Shown here in pieces: positions 7,635-16,625 of a DNA stretch of 64,000 nt. The stretch is from Cloacibacillus sp. (lineage in GTDB: Bacteria; Synergistota; Synergistia; Synergistales; Synergistaceae). The stretch spans positions 159,057-223,056 of the forward strand of contig JAVVPF010000001.1 in assembly GCA_036655895.1 (NCBI GenBank), written 5' to 3'. The first letter of the stretch is position 1. Every line of letters starts with the position of its first letter. The notes beneath the pieces are model-generated. The model was given only the letters and a program-made list of their open reading frames with translations, made no database searches and was not told where the DNA came from. Both the position numbers and the translations under genes were made by a program.

Positions 7635-8230
7635 TTTGTCTCCGGACGGCTTCCCGGCTTCACAAGCGGCAGCCCCTCTTTGCACATGGGGCATTCTTCC
7701 TCTTTGTATGAGGCGAAATGTACTTTCACCAGTGATTTCAGATCCCAGTCTGGAAGACAGGCCGCAGCCCGGCGGTCTACGATGCAGCCGGAGGCAGCCC
7801 AGTCCGCGCCGGCCGCGACAAGTATCTCTGCCGCCTCGCGTGAGGATTTTCCTGTGGTGCAGACGTCTTCCACGAGCGCAAAACGCAGCGCGCCGGGGTG
7901 CGGGAAGCGCTTAAGGCGCATTTCCCCGTCTACGCGCTCGGTGAATATGAAGGGCACTCCAAGCGCGCGCGCAACTTCGTGGCCGATGATGAGGCCGCCG
8001 AGCGCGGGCGACAGGATAAAGTCGGGCTTTGCCGGAGCAAGCAGTTTGGCAAGCTCGGCGCCGGCGTAGGCCGCGTATTCGGGATAGCGCAGCATCAGCG
8101 CGCACTGCATGTAATTGTCGCTGTGCAGGCCCGATGTAAGTTTAAAGTGGCCCTGTAGGTGCGCGTCGCTTTTTTTCATCATTTCAAGTATTTTATTTGA
8201 AACTTCGTTGCCTGCGCAAATATTTTCCAT
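7631..8230 (-). CDS. pyrE: orotate phosphoribosyltransferase
   Basis: PyrE joins orotate to PRPP to form OMP, the fifth step of UMP synthesis. The 199-aa protein has the PRPP-binding LVEDVCTTGKSSREAAEIL (normally VEDVITTGGS), LSPALGGLIIGHEVARALGVPFIF and an orotate-site TSGLHSDNYMQCA. A short Cys pair (CPMCKEG) near the C-terminus is typical of a PyrE subgroup. It lies 5 bp after pyrF and overlaps the next gene by 4 bp. Confidence 0.94.
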   Translation of the reverse strand: MENICAGNEVSNKILEMMKKSDAHLQGHFKLTSGLHSDNYMQCALMLRYPEYAAYAGAELAKLLAPAKPDFILSPALGGLIIGHEVARALGVPFIFTERVDGEMRLKRFPHPGALRFALVEDVCTTGKSSREAAEILVAAGADWAASGCIVDRRAAACLPDWDLKSLVKVHFASYKEEECPMCKEGLPLVKPGSRPETK

Positions 8231-8235
8231 GGTCT

Positions 8236-8940
8236 CTACTCCACTCCCTCAAGCGTCTTTATTATCTCTTTTGCCGCGGCTATCGGGTCGTGCGCCTCCA
8301 GTATGGGGCGTCCGACTACGATGTACGAGGCTCCAGCCTCCGCCGCCTCTTTCGCTGTGGCGACGCGGCTCTGGTCCTCGGTGCTTACTTTATGCGCGCG
8401 AATGCCGGGCACGACGCGCAGTAATTTTTCGGCTTTTCCAGCAAGCAGCGAAAGGTCGAGCGGAGAACAGACTATTCCATCCATGCCGGCGCGCTGTGCG
8501 GTCGTTGCGCGTCCTGTGAGGGCCTCTTCCATTTTGGAACCGGGGTGTACGTCGCTCCAAAGTTCGCCGCCTAAGCTTGTCAGCACCGTGATGCCGAGCA
8601 GCTTCATTTTGCTTTTAGTTTTATCGCGCATCGCTACGCTTCGCGCCATCATTTCGTATCCGCCGGAGGTGTGCAGCGTCAGCGCCCAGAGGCCAATTTC
8701 CGAAAGCGGCTCTACCGCGGAGGCTACTGTGTTTGGGATGTCGTGCAGTTTCAGGTCCAGAAAAAGCTCGTAGCCCATGTCGATTATCTCGCGGGCGAAT
8801 GCCGTGCCGCCCAGCGCGTAAAGGCGCGGGCCTATTTTGACATATTTAGTGGCCCTGTCAAGGCGTTCCAGGAAGGAACGCGCGTCGTCCAGAGTCGGAA
8901 CGTCTACGGCGGCGATAAGGCCGCAGCGGTTGTCTTTCAT
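8236..8940 (-). CDS. pyrF: orotidine 5'-phosphate decarboxylase
   Basis: PyrF decarboxylates OMP to UMP. The 234-aa TIM-barrel protein contains the catalytic DxKxxD array (FLDLKLHDIPNT), the N-terminal AAVDVPTLDDA, KIGPRLYALGG and the phosphate-binding VVGRPILEA near the end. The ribosome site is GAGGAGGG. It stands in the pyr operon between pyrC and pyrE, with a 108-bp gap to pyrC that holds a strong hairpin. Confidence 0.95.
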   Translation of the reverse strand: MKDNRCGLIAAVDVPTLDDARSFLERLDRATKYVKIGPRLYALGGTAFAREIIDMGYELFLDLKLHDIPNTVASAVEPLSEIGLWALTLHTSGGYEMMARSVAMRDKTKSKMKLLGITVLTSLGGELWSDVHPGSKMEEALTGRATTAQRAGMDGIVCSPLDLSLLAGKAEKLLRVVPGIRAHKVSTEDQSRVATAKEAAEAGASYIVVGRPILEAHDPIAAAKEIIKTLEGVE

Positions 8941-8961
8941 TTATTTTTCCCTCCTCAGAGT

Positions 8962-8992
8962 GATAGCACAACCGAAAAACAGTTGTGCTATC
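8962..8992. promoter_or_regulatory. perfect 11-bp inverted repeat before pyrF
   Basis: GATAGCACAAC and its exact complement are separated by nine bases. The repeat lies just upstream of the pyrF ribosome site on the transcript and has no U-run, so it is not a standard terminator. It could be a processing site, mRNA stabiliser or attenuator part. A minus-strand TATAAT lies about 15 bases further upstream (9007-9012), without a clear -35. Confidence 0.5.
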
Positions 8993-9048
8993 TTGTTTGC
9001 TCTATATATTATAACCGATTCTATCTATATTCGTGCTCTGTATACTTC

Positions 9049-10353
9049 TTAAAGCTCTTCTTCGTCCTGCCAGATTTTGTTTCCTTCGACGTAGGTCATT
9101 ACGGGCCAGCCGGTGAGCGCTATGCCCTCCCACGGGCAGCAGCGCGCCTTGCTTTTCCATGTGCGGCAGTCGACGATGCGCGTTCTTTCTTCGTCTATGA
9201 CGGTGAGGTCGGCGCAGGCTCCCTCTTCGATGCGTCCCAGTCCCTGCCATTTTTCCGTAAGCAGTGCGGCGGGTGAAGAGGTCATCTTTGTAAAGAGCAG
9301 TTCAAGCGGCACTTTCGGATAATTTCTCGCGCGGTAGTCAAGCAGCACGGCGGCGGCGCATTCAAGCGACGCAATGCCGAAGGGAGCTTCCTGGAACGGC
9401 TCGTCTTTTTCGTCCATGTGCCACGGCGCGTGGTCGGTCACTATCGCGTCTATCGTGCCGTCCTGAAGGCCTTCCCAGAGCGCCTTTTGGTCGGCTTCCG
9501 CGCGTAGCGGCGGGTTGACCTTGAAGCGCGCATTGTAGCCGCTGTTTATTACGGCGTTTTCGTTGAGCGTCAGGTGGTGGAAGGTCGTGTCGCAGGTGAT
9601 CTCCAGTCCGGCGCGTTTCGCGTTGCGGATGAGCTCCACCGCGCCCGCGCTTGACAGGTGCGTGAAGTGGATGCGGCCGCCAGTCTCGCGTACCAGCGCT
9701 ATGCCACGCGCTACGTCTATTTCCTCGGAGGCGCCGGGGATACCCTTAAGGCCGGAAAGGGCGCTTACGCGGCCTTCGTGAACCTGTCCGCCTTTAAAGA
9801 GGCTGATTTCCTCGGGGTGCTCCATTATCCTGGGCAGTACGTGTCCCGTGTAAAGCAGCGCGAGTCGGAGAAGCTGGCTTGTGGCTACCGGCGCGCCGTC
9901 GTCTGTGAAGAATACCGCGCCCGCCTCCGCCATTTTTTCCATTTCGCAAATCTCTTTGCCTTCGCGGTGCTTGCTGACGCAGCCGGCGGGAAGGATGCGC
10001 GCTGCGTGCGCGGCCGCTCCGTGGCTCATCACATATTCGACGAGCGCTGGTTCCGATACGGCGGGCTTTGTGTTTGGCATGGCGACCAGTGTCGTGAAAC
10101 CGCCGGCGGCTCCGGCGCGCGCGCCGCTTTTCAGGTCTTCGTTCCATTCCTGACCCGGGTCGCGGAAGTGGGCGTGGAGGTCTATGAAGCCCGGGGTGAG
10201 CAGTCTGCCGTTGCCGTCGACTACATCCGCGCCTTCGCATTCAAGTCCGCAGCCTATCTTCGCTATTTTGCCCTCTTCAACGAGAAGGCTGTCTTCTTTT
10301 ATAAAATCTGTTCCGTTGAATATCTTGAAATCTTTAAAGAGCGTCTTTCCCAT
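9049..10353 (-). CDS. pyrC: dihydroorotase
   Basis: PyrC cyclises carbamoyl-aspartate to dihydroorotate. The 434-aa amidohydrolase has the metal-binding HxH within PGFIDLHAHFRDPGQEW, the MPNTKP loop and the later HFTHLSS and DHAPWH sites. This is the long class I type, usual in bacteria with a clustered pyrBC. The start overlaps pyrB's stop by one base, and GGAG-like purines lie within the pyrB end. Confidence 0.95.
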   Translation of the reverse strand: MGKTLFKDFKIFNGTDFIKEDSLLVEEGKIAKIGCGLECEGADVVDGNGRLLTPGFIDLHAHFRDPGQEWNEDLKSGARAGAAGGFTTLVAMPNTKPAVSEPALVEYVMSHGAAAHAARILPAGCVSKHREGKEICEMEKMAEAGAVFFTDDGAPVATSQLLRLALLYTGHVLPRIMEHPEEISLFKGGQVHEGRVSALSGLKGIPGASEEIDVARGIALVRETGGRIHFTHLSSAGAVELIRNAKRAGLEITCDTTFHHLTLNENAVINSGYNARFKVNPPLRAEADQKALWEGLQDGTIDAIVTDHAPWHMDEKDEPFQEAPFGIASLECAAAVLLDYRARNYPKVPLELLFTKMTSSPAALLTEKWQGLGRIEEGACADLTVIDEERTRIVDCRTWKSKARCCPWEGIALTGWPVMTYVEGNKIWQDEEEL

Positions 10354-11309
10354 TATCTTGCACCTCCGCCGCAGAGATATAGCAGCGCCATTCTCGTCGC
10401 CACTCCCGAACGCACCTGCTCAAGTATCACGCTCTGATGGCCGTCGGCCACCTCCGAGGCGATTTCCACACCCCTGTTGATGGGGCCTGGGTGCATCGCA
10501 AGAGCGCCCGGCTTCGCGTACTTCATCAGTTCCTCGTCCGCGCCCCACCAGCGGTGGTATTCGTCTACCGACGGGAAGAGTCCGTCCTGCTGGCGTTCGC
10601 GCTGTATCCTAAGAAGATAGACCATGTCGGCGTTTGCGACGGCCTTGCGCGGGTCGCGTTCGTAGCTTACGCCAAGAGCGTGCGCTTCGCGTGGCATCAT
10701 TGTCGGCGGGCCTGAAAGCACCACGTCGCAGCCCATCGTTTTGAAGGCTATGACGTCGCTGCGGGCTACGCGGCTGTGAAGCACGTCGCCTACGAGGGCT
10801 ATTTTGCGTCCCTCAAGGTCGCCCAGATGCTTCCATGCCGTGTAAAGGTCAAGAAGAGCCTGCGTCGGATGCGCGTGCGTGCCGTCGCCCGCGTTGAGCA
10901 CTATGCCGCGCTTCAGTTTTGAGGCGAGGTATTGGGCGGCGCCCACCGCGCCGTGGCGCATAACGACTATATCGGCTCCCATCGCCTCAAGCGTCCATGC
11001 GGTGTCGCGCATGGTCTCGCCCTTTGAGGCGCTGGAGCCAGAGACCGACCAGTTCACGACGTCGGCCGAGAGCATTTTTTCTGCAAGTTCAAACGATACC
11101 CTTGTGCGCGTCGAGTTTTCAAAGAAGAGATTGACGCACATCTTGCCGCGAAGCGCGGGCACCTTTTTGACGGGCCTGTCCATAACATTTTCCATGTGCC
11201 TTGCCTGATCGAGCAGGAAATAAAGTTCCTCGCGCGTCCAGCAGTCAAGGTCTATAACGCTGCGATGACGCCAGGTCATCTGCCCTATTTCATTAAGCAT
11301 CTCGCTCAC
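10353..11309 (-). CDS. pyrB: aspartate carbamoyltransferase catalytic subunit
   Basis: PyrB condenses carbamoyl phosphate with aspartate. The 318-aa protein has the carbamoyl-phosphate site FFENSTRTRVSFELAEKML, GDGTHAHPTQALLDL, the Asp-site LLRIQRERQ and HPGPINRG. The start used is a GTG at 11309 behind GAGGTGG; an ATG at 11300 is an alternative. It overlaps pyrR by 17 bp, so the two are coupled. No regulatory pyrI gene is present. Confidence 0.95.
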   Translation of the reverse strand: MSEMLNEIGQMTWRHRSVIDLDCWTREELYFLLDQARHMENVMDRPVKKVPALRGKMCVNLFFENSTRTRVSFELAEKMLSADVVNWSVSGSSASKGETMRDTAWTLEAMGADIVVMRHGAVGAAQYLASKLKRGIVLNAGDGTHAHPTQALLDLYTAWKHLGDLEGRKIALVGDVLHSRVARSDVIAFKTMGCDVVLSGPPTMMPREAHALGVSYERDPRKAVANADMVYLLRIQRERQQDGLFPSVDEYHRWWGADEELMKYAKPGALAMHPGPINRGVEIASEVADGHQSVILEQVRSGVATRMALLYLCGGGAR

Positions 11310-11844
11310 AGATTACCACCTCGTCCTTTCCGTCCAGTTCTTCGACTTTTACCTCTATTACTTCACTCTTTGATGTAGGAACGTTTTTGCCGCATATATC
11401 GGCGTGTATCGGAAGTTCGCGGTGTCCGCGGTCTATTATCACCGCAAGCTGGACTATCTCCGGGCGTCCGAGGTCTACGAGCGCCTCTAGCGCCGCGCGC
11501 ACCGTGCGTCCCGTGTAGAGGACGTCGTCGACGAGGAAGAGGTGTTTGCCGCTGATGTCGCACGGCATTCTCGTGCTGTGGACGATGGGCTGCTCGGAGA
11601 GCGTTGTGAGGTCGTCGCGGTAGAGAGTGATGTCAAGCTCGCCGCACGGCACCTTTGAGCCTTCGGCCTCTTCGATGAGCTTCTGGAGCCTGCGCGCAAG
11701 ATATACTCCGCGCCTGTGTATGCCTACCAGCACCATGTTTTCAGTGCCCTTGTTGTGCTCCACCATTTCGTGGGCTATGCGGCGAATTACGCGGTTCAAG
11801 TCCTGAGCGCTCATAAGCTGCGCTTTTTCTTTCAGTTCCGCCAT
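11293..11844 (-). CDS. pyrR: bifunctional pyr operon regulator / uracil phosphoribosyltransferase PyrR
   Basis: PyrR binds UMP/UTP and controls pyr transcription by attenuation in many bacteria, with weak uracil phosphoribosyltransferase activity. The 183-aa protein contains the PRPP loop HLFLVDDVLYTGRTVRAAL, GIHRRGVYLARRL and CGELDITLYRDD, which are PyrR hallmarks. It is the first gene of the operon, with a near-consensus promoter upstream. The 5' leader is short (about 75 nt) and shows no obvious antiterminator/terminator pair, so how it regulates here is open. Confidence 0.95.
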   Translation of the reverse strand: MAELKEKAQLMSAQDLNRVIRRIAHEMVEHNKGTENMVLVGIHRRGVYLARRLQKLIEEAEGSKVPCGELDITLYRDDLTTLSEQPIVHSTRMPCDISGKHLFLVDDVLYTGRTVRAALEALVDLGRPEIVQLAVIIDRGHRELPIHADICGKNVPTSKSEVIEVKVEELDGKDEVVICERDA

Positions 11845-11880
11845 AAGTATCCCTCCGTTTTTTTATTTTATATTTTAAAC

Positions 11881-11910
11881 TTAATAAACTTCGCAGTGCT
11901 CGCGCTTCAT
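11881..11910 (-). CDS. possible 9-codon leader peptide before pyrR
   Basis: In the pyrR 5' leader an ATG (11908-11910) opens MKREHCEVY and a stop, with AGGGA four bases upstream. Leader peptides coupled to pyrimidine genes exist in enterobacteria. Here there is no terminator hairpin to couple it to, so this is speculative. Confidence 0.2.
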   Translation of the reverse strand: MKREHCEVY

Positions 11911-11927
11911 ATTTCCCTGTCGAAGAA

Positions 11928-11956
11928 ATTATACCCCAATATTTTTTATTGTGCAA
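11928..11956 (-). promoter_or_regulatory. strong promoter of the pyr operon
   Basis: On the minus strand TTGCAC (11951-11956), 17 bases and a perfect TATAAT (11928-11933) lie about 75 bases before pyrR. Confidence 0.8.
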
Positions 11957-12068
11957 GCGGTTGCAAAATATTATTTTGTAAAATTTGCGCGCTGCGTCCG
12001 ATGTTGGGCTATGTCATTGCGCCTGCGGCCATGTGACCGTATAATTTTTAAAAAAGGAGTGACGCCGA

Positions 12069-13946
12069 ATGTCAGCCGAATGGAAATATACAGCCTGCCC
12101 TTACGACTGTCCGTGTACCTGTTCCATAAAGGCGCGCCATATCAACGGCGTAGTTGAGATGCAGCCGAACACGGACAATAAATGGAGCAGGTTCGTCTGC
12201 GCGAAGGGGCGCAGATCTATAGACCGTCTGCACGATCCGCACAGGCTCACCTCTCCGCTTTTGAAGGGGCCTTCCGGCTTTTCCCGCATCAGTTGGGACG
12301 ACGCGCTTGGCCTCTGGGCCGAAAAGATTTCGCAAAGCCGCGCGCAGTACGGGCCACATTCCGTAATGTCCCTCACGGGCGCAGGTTCGATGACATTTTC
12401 AAAGCAGCTTATCCCGGCCTTTTATTCGGCGCTTGGAGGATGTTCCGCCACAAAGGGCAGCCTCTGCTCGACCATCGGCTCTACCGGCCTTAAAGAATCT
12501 ACCTGCGGCTTCGGCGTGCCGTATCTTTCATTTGAAGAGATGGGCAAGGCGCGCGGCATACTTTTTTGGGGACGCAACAGCTTCGCCACTCAGCCAAATC
12601 AGACGCCGTTTTTATTTTCGTTTGTAAACAACGGGGGCGAGACCGCCTCTATTGAGATACGGCGCTCAGAAACCGCGGACTCGTGCAAACAATTCTGGCG
12701 CGTGGCTCCCGGCGGCGACTGGGCGCTTGCCGCGTGGCTCTGCCGTGAACTTTTAGAACGCGGCGCGGACTGTAAAAAATGGCGCGGCCGCTGCGACAAC
12801 GCTGATAAATTTGTCTCCTTCATCAATTCAATAAATAAAAACGGACTTCTTGCCGCCGCCGGCATCCCCGAGGAGACGGCGCATGAAATATACGAATGGC
12901 TCGCGTCGCACGCGCCGGTCACGCACATCCTGGGCTACGGAGCGCAGAGGTACTGCCACGGCGACCTCCAGTTCAGATGGATATTCGCGCTTTCCGTGCT
13001 CCTTGGCGGTTTTGAGAACGCGGCGGCGGGGCTTTCGTTCAGCAAGGACGAGGGCGCGCTCTTTCCGGCCGGGCTCTTTGAAAGATGCGAAAATGTGCGG
13101 CGCTTCGGCGTCTCGTCATGGCCTTCGGAAATAATCGCAGCCGACCCTCCCGTGCGCGTGCTGAACATCATGTGCTGCAATCCGGCGCAGCAGACGCCTG
13201 ACGCGGCCGCTGTCGAAAAGGCTTTTTCCGCAGTTGATTTCAAGGCGTGCAGCGAAATGTTCATGACAAAGACGGCGCAGCTCTGCGACTTAGTTCTGCC
13301 TTCATCAATATATCTTGAAGAGGAGGACTGGATCGGCGCCTACGGCCACAGCTACCTCTCGCACAACGAAAAAATAACGGAACCGCGCGCCGGATGCAAA
13401 AGCGATCTGCAAATTTACGACGAATTGGCGCGAAAGCTTGGGCTTGACCTCGACCTCTCACAGCTCTACGCGAAGATGAACGACGCGCTGCTTGCCGATT
13501 CAAGGCTAAAGAGCGCTGGGAAAAATCTTTATAAATGGAGTGAACCGTGTTACTGGAAACTGCCCGAGTCGCGCGCGCTGCTGCCCGACCGCGCGCCTCA
13601 GCAGATGATGCCGCCGAAGGGATATATAAGGCTCGTCACAGTGCATTCCGACAGGTATATAAACGGGCAGAGCGCGGACGCGCCGTCCTGCGCGAAGGAA
13701 CTCGTCATCCGGCTCTCGGAGCATCTATGTGAGAAAAGAGGGATAGCCACAGGAGACGAGGTCTGCGTGCTCTCTGAAAACGGCGCCGGAATAAACATGA
13801 GGGCGGAGGCCGACGCGTCGCTTTCACCGGGGACGGCCTGGACTTATCAGGGACTGCCCGAAATAAATATGCTGACGTCAGCTCGCCCCGCACCCGGAAA
13901 GGGCGCGGCATACGCCGAATGTTTTGTGAAGGTATTTAAATTGTAG
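12069..13946 (+). CDS. molybdopterin oxidoreductase (DMSO reductase superfamily), substrate unknown
   Basis: A 625-aa cytoplasmic protein with no Tat signal. It opens with a [4Fe-4S] motif (TACPYDCPCTCSIKA, fourth Cys in FVCAKGR), then the molybdopterin domains (SLTGAGSMTFSKQLIPAFYSALGG, GYGAQRYCHGDLQFRW, EEEDWIGAYGHSYL) and a C-terminal MopB_CT barrel (ELVIRLSEHLCEKRGIATGD). The residue that would ligate Mo may be the Cys of GSLCSTIGST; this is uncertain. At 625 aa it is near the smaller formate-dehydrogenase or thiosulfate-reductase type catalytic subunits. No electron-transfer partner is next to it, and its 3' end overlaps cca by 11 bp tail to tail. GGAG lies nine bases before the ATG. Confidence 0.8.
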   Translation: MSAEWKYTACPYDCPCTCSIKARHINGVVEMQPNTDNKWSRFVCAKGRRSIDRLHDPHRLTSPLLKGPSGFSRISWDDALGLWAEKISQSRAQYGPHSVMSLTGAGSMTFSKQLIPAFYSALGGCSATKGSLCSTIGSTGLKESTCGFGVPYLSFEEMGKARGILFWGRNSFATQPNQTPFLFSFVNNGGETASIEIRRSETADSCKQFWRVAPGGDWALAAWLCRELLERGADCKKWRGRCDNADKFVSFINSINKNGLLAAAGIPEETAHEIYEWLASHAPVTHILGYGAQRYCHGDLQFRWIFALSVLLGGFENAAAGLSFSKDEGALFPAGLFERCENVRRFGVSSWPSEIIAADPPVRVLNIMCCNPAQQTPDAAAVEKAFSAVDFKACSEMFMTKTAQLCDLVLPSSIYLEEEDWIGAYGHSYLSHNEKITEPRAGCKSDLQIYDELARKLGLDLDLSQLYAKMNDALLADSRLKSAGKNLYKWSEPCYWKLPESRALLPDRAPQQMMPPKGYIRLVTVHSDRYINGQSADAPSCAKELVIRLSEHLCEKRGIATGDEVCVLSENGAGINMRAEADASLSPGTAWTYQGLPEINMLTSARPAPGKGAAYAECFVKVFKL

Positions 13947-15153
13947 CTGCGTGATCTTCTGCCGCTTCAAGATATTTTGCTAGCGCGGCCGTCTCTTTTG
14001 CACGGATGTGCGCGCCTATCTGCGGCCCTTTGAGATTTTCAAACAAGCCCTCTTTCGCGGCTTCGTCCATGACGCGGATGCAGGCGCCGTTTTCGCGCAG
14101 GTACGCCGGAAGCGTTTCGTTGTACGCCGCAACGACGGCGCAGAGGCCGTCAATTCCAAGCGGGCTCGCCTGCGCCGCGCGAAGCAGGTCGCGTATGGTG
14201 GCAGCGTTTGTAAGATGCGGCGCGCGCGTCTCTTCTTTTATGACAAAGGCGGCGCACTGGCGCCATTTTTTTGGCAGACCGAGAGCTTTATCTATCTTTG
14301 GCAGCACCTCAAGCCGCACCGATTCTTGGCAGAAGTGATGTGGGAGCTCGTGCACAAGCGCCGCAAAGCGCACTTCAAGCCGCGTCGTATCTGCCGCCGC
14401 GCGGTCGAGGCCCTCCATTGAGCGTTCAAAGGCGTCGCTCTCTGGACGGCATAAGTTAGGTTTGCTATTTCCAATAAGCCCAAAAAGCCACGGAAATTCA
14501 CTCGAAAGCAGCCCCGCCGCGCGAAGGGCGCGGAAATAGACGGAGGGCCGCTCGCAGGCAAGCGCCTTTTTTAGTTCCGCAAATTTTCGTTCTTTAGGTT
14601 CCAGCGCAAGTTCCGCCGCACATTTGTTCATCATGGCAAGAGTGCGCGGCTCTATCTCAAAACCAAGCTGCGCCGCCTGACGCGCGGCGCGCAGCGCGCG
14701 CACCGGGTCTTCGAAAAAATGAGAGGAGACGGCGCGGATGGTTTTTTCTGCTATGTCCCTTTCGCCGCCAAACGGGTCTATCAGCGTTCCACGGTCGTCC
14801 AGCGCAATGCTGTTTATCGTAGTGTCGCGGCGGCGGAGGTCTTCTTCTATCGTTATAGCCGCGTCGCAGACAAAATTAAAGCCCTTGTAGCCCGTGCCGT
14901 TCTTTTTTTCTTTACGCGCGAAGGCAACTTCGCACAAGGCGCCGTCTATGGACAGAAGAAATACTGGAAACGAATGACTCACCGGACGCGCATCCGGAAA
15001 AATTTTCAAAAATCTATCAAGCGAAAGCCCGCAGATGACGTAATCGCGGTCGTGGACGAAACGCCCCATCAGTCCGTCGCGCACGGCTCCGCCCACTAGG
15101 TAGGCTCGGCCCCGGGCCGCTTTCACAGCCTGAAAAAATTCTTTCTGCGTCAT
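13936..15153 (-). CDS. cca: CCA tRNA nucleotidyltransferase / poly(A) polymerase family
   Basis: The 405-aa protein has the class II nucleotidyltransferase head: YLVGGAVRDGLMGRFVHDRDYVI with catalytic Asp pair, RRRDTTINSIALD, the LIDPFGGERD loop and the DPVRALRAARQAAQLGF ATP/CTP-specificity helix. It adds or repairs the 3' CCA of tRNAs; a poly(A) polymerase role cannot be excluded. No HD phosphohydrolase motif is seen. I place the start at the ATG 15153 because GGAGG is seven bases upstream; another ATG at 15159 is too close to it. Confidence 0.88.
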   Translation of the reverse strand: MTQKEFFQAVKAARGRAYLVGGAVRDGLMGRFVHDRDYVICGLSLDRFLKIFPDARPVSHSFPVFLLSIDGALCEVAFARKEKKNGTGYKGFNFVCDAAITIEEDLRRRDTTINSIALDDRGTLIDPFGGERDIAEKTIRAVSSHFFEDPVRALRAARQAAQLGFEIEPRTLAMMNKCAAELALEPKERKFAELKKALACERPSVYFRALRAAGLLSSEFPWLFGLIGNSKPNLCRPESDAFERSMEGLDRAAADTTRLEVRFAALVHELPHHFCQESVRLEVLPKIDKALGLPKKWRQCAAFVIKEETRAPHLTNAATIRDLLRAAQASPLGIDGLCAVVAAYNETLPAYLRENGACIRVMDEAAKEGLFENLKGPQIGAHIRAKETAALAKYLEAAEDHAATI

Positions 15154-15196
15154 TGTCATTCCTCCGCTTTGTGCGTTCGTATCTGCCTTATGATAA

Positions 15197-15222
15197 CAAA
15201 AAAGCCGCCGAAGACGGCGGCT
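15197..15222 (-). terminator. rho-independent terminator of the rpsB-tsf-pyrH-frr block
   Basis: On the minus strand the stem AGCCGCCG-TCTT-CGGCGGCT is followed by TTTTTTG, starting 20 bases after the frr stop. Confidence 0.88.
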
Positions 15223-15241
15223 CATTCTCGTTCAATATCGC

Positions 15242-15799
15242 TTAGTTGTCCATTATCTCTTTTTCTTTTTCCACAAGCGAGCTGTCTATTTTTTTGATGA
15301 AGGCGTCGGTCTTGTCCTGAGCCTCTTTCTGGAACTTCTTAAGCTCGTCCTCGGTGATTTTGCTATCTTTTTCCAGCTTTTTGAAGGACTCGATGGCGTC
15401 GCGGCGTACGTTGCGGACCGCGATGCGAGCCTCTTCCGCCAGTTTGTTGACCATTTTTTTAAGTTCAAGACGCCGCGCCTGCGTCAGCTCCGGCAGGTTG
15501 AGACGAATAGACTCGCCGTCGTTCTGCGGAGTGATGCCGAGGCTTGAGGTCTGGATGGCCTTTTCGATTGATTTTATCGCGGTCTTGTCCCACGGCGTGA
15601 TCACTATCTGACGCGCCTCCGGGACGTTGACGCTGCCCATATTTTTTACGGGCGTCAGTGTGCCGAAATAGTCCACCTTTATATCTTCGACAAGTGCGGG
15701 ATGCGCTCTACCGGTGCGGATGCCAAGCATGGCTCCCTTAAGGTGTTCTATGCTCTTTTCGCAGCGCGTGTTTAGTTCCTTGATTACGTTCTGAGGCAT
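15242..15799 (-). CDS. frr: ribosome recycling factor
   Basis: RRF splits post-termination ribosomes with EF-G. The 185-aa protein has the family's GIRTGRAHPALVEDIKVDY, GTLTPVKNMGSVNVPEARQIVITPWD, the hinge and the C-terminal coiled coil (RNVRRDAIESFKKLEKD...KKIDSSLVEKEKEI). The ATG at 15799 has AAGGAG at good distance; an in-frame GTG nine bases earlier overlaps that site. It is the last gene of the rpsB-tsf-pyrH-frr order, followed by a strong terminator. Confidence 0.97.
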   Translation of the reverse strand: MPQNVIKELNTRCEKSIEHLKGAMLGIRTGRAHPALVEDIKVDYFGTLTPVKNMGSVNVPEARQIVITPWDKTAIKSIEKAIQTSSLGITPQNDGESIRLNLPELTQARRLELKKMVNKLAEEARIAVRNVRRDAIESFKKLEKDSKITEDELKKFQKEAQDKTDAFIKKIDSSLVEKEKEIMDN

Positions 15800-15841
15800 A
15801 CGGGTCACTCCTTATAAGATTTTTTATAATTATAATACTCT

Positions 15842-16549
15842 TTATGAAACTATAGAGCCAATATTTTCTCCGTCAATGAGAAGCCTGCGTAAATTTCCCT
15901 TTTTCAATACGTCAAAGACTACTATAGGTATGTTGTTTTCCTGGCAGAGCGAGAAGGCCGCGGCGTCCATCACTTTGAGCTGTTTCTGGAGCGCGTCCAT
16001 ATAGCTGACGTGCGGTAGCTTTACCGCGTCTTGATATTTCGCCGGGTCTTTATCATAGATGCCGTCGACTTTCGTAGCTTTGAGAAGGCAGTCGACGCCT
16101 ATTTCGGAGGCGCGAAGCGCCGCAGTCGTATCCGTTGAGAAATAGGGAGAGCCTGTGCCCGCGGCAAAGATGACTATGCGGCCCTTTTCGAGGTGGCGCA
16201 TCGCGCGGCGCCTGATGACCGGCTCCGCTATCTCACGCATCTCTATTGCCGACTGAACGCGCGTAGGCTGGCCAAGGCGCTCTAGCGCGTCTTGAAGCGC
16301 GAGCGCGTTTATGACCGTGCCAAGCATTCCCATATAGTCGGCCTGAGCGCGCTCAATGCTTTTGGTCTGAGCGCCGCGGATAATGTTGCCGCCTCCGACT
16401 ACCATTGCGATGCTTATTCCTTCGGAGGCCACGTCGGTTATCTCTTCGCAGATGTTGCGCACTGCGTCGGGATTCACTCCGAAATGGCTGTCTCCGGCAA
16501 GTATTTCTCCGGAAAGTTTCAGCAGTATTCTCTTATATGTCTTCTCCAC
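15842..16549 (-). CDS. pyrH: UMP kinase
   Basis: PyrH phosphorylates UMP to UDP. The 235-aa amino-acid-kinase-fold protein shows [59 protein letters not shown] and [13 protein letters not shown]. The start is GTG (16549) with GGAAGGTG five bases before. A terminator lies between tsf and pyrH, so pyrH-frr may depend on readthrough or on a local start that I cannot define. Confidence 0.97.
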   Translation of the reverse strand: MEKTYKRILLKLSGEILAGDSHFGVNPDAVRNICEEITDVASEGISIAMVVGGGNIIRGAQTKSIERAQADYMGMLGTVINALALQDALERLGQPTRVQSAIEMREIAEPVIRRRAMRHLEKGRIVIFAAGTGSPYFSTDTTAALRASEIGVDCLLKATKVDGIYDKDPAKYQDAVKLPHVSYMDALQKQLKVMDAAAFSLCQENNIPIVVFDVLKKGNLRRLLIDGENIGSIVS

Positions 16550-16578
16550 GATTTCACCTTCCGATACGATTTTTTGCT

Positions 16579-16612
16579 AAAAAAAAACGAGGGATATAAT
16601 CCCCCGTTTTTT
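16579..16612 (-). terminator. terminator after tsf
   Basis: Minus strand: AACGGGGGA-TTATA-TCCCTCGTT followed by TTTTTTT. The stem has nine positions, one of them a G-T pair. It lies 14 bases after the tsf stop and upstream of pyrH. Confidence 0.8.
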
Positions 16613-16625
16613 AGTTTTTTAGGAG

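Noticed and set aside
12069..13946. In-frame UGA selenocysteine in the molybdopterin enzyme or xdhD
   Set aside because: Both frames run uninterrupted through their active-site regions; selenium in XdhD-type enzymes is thought to be a cofactor, not selenocysteine.
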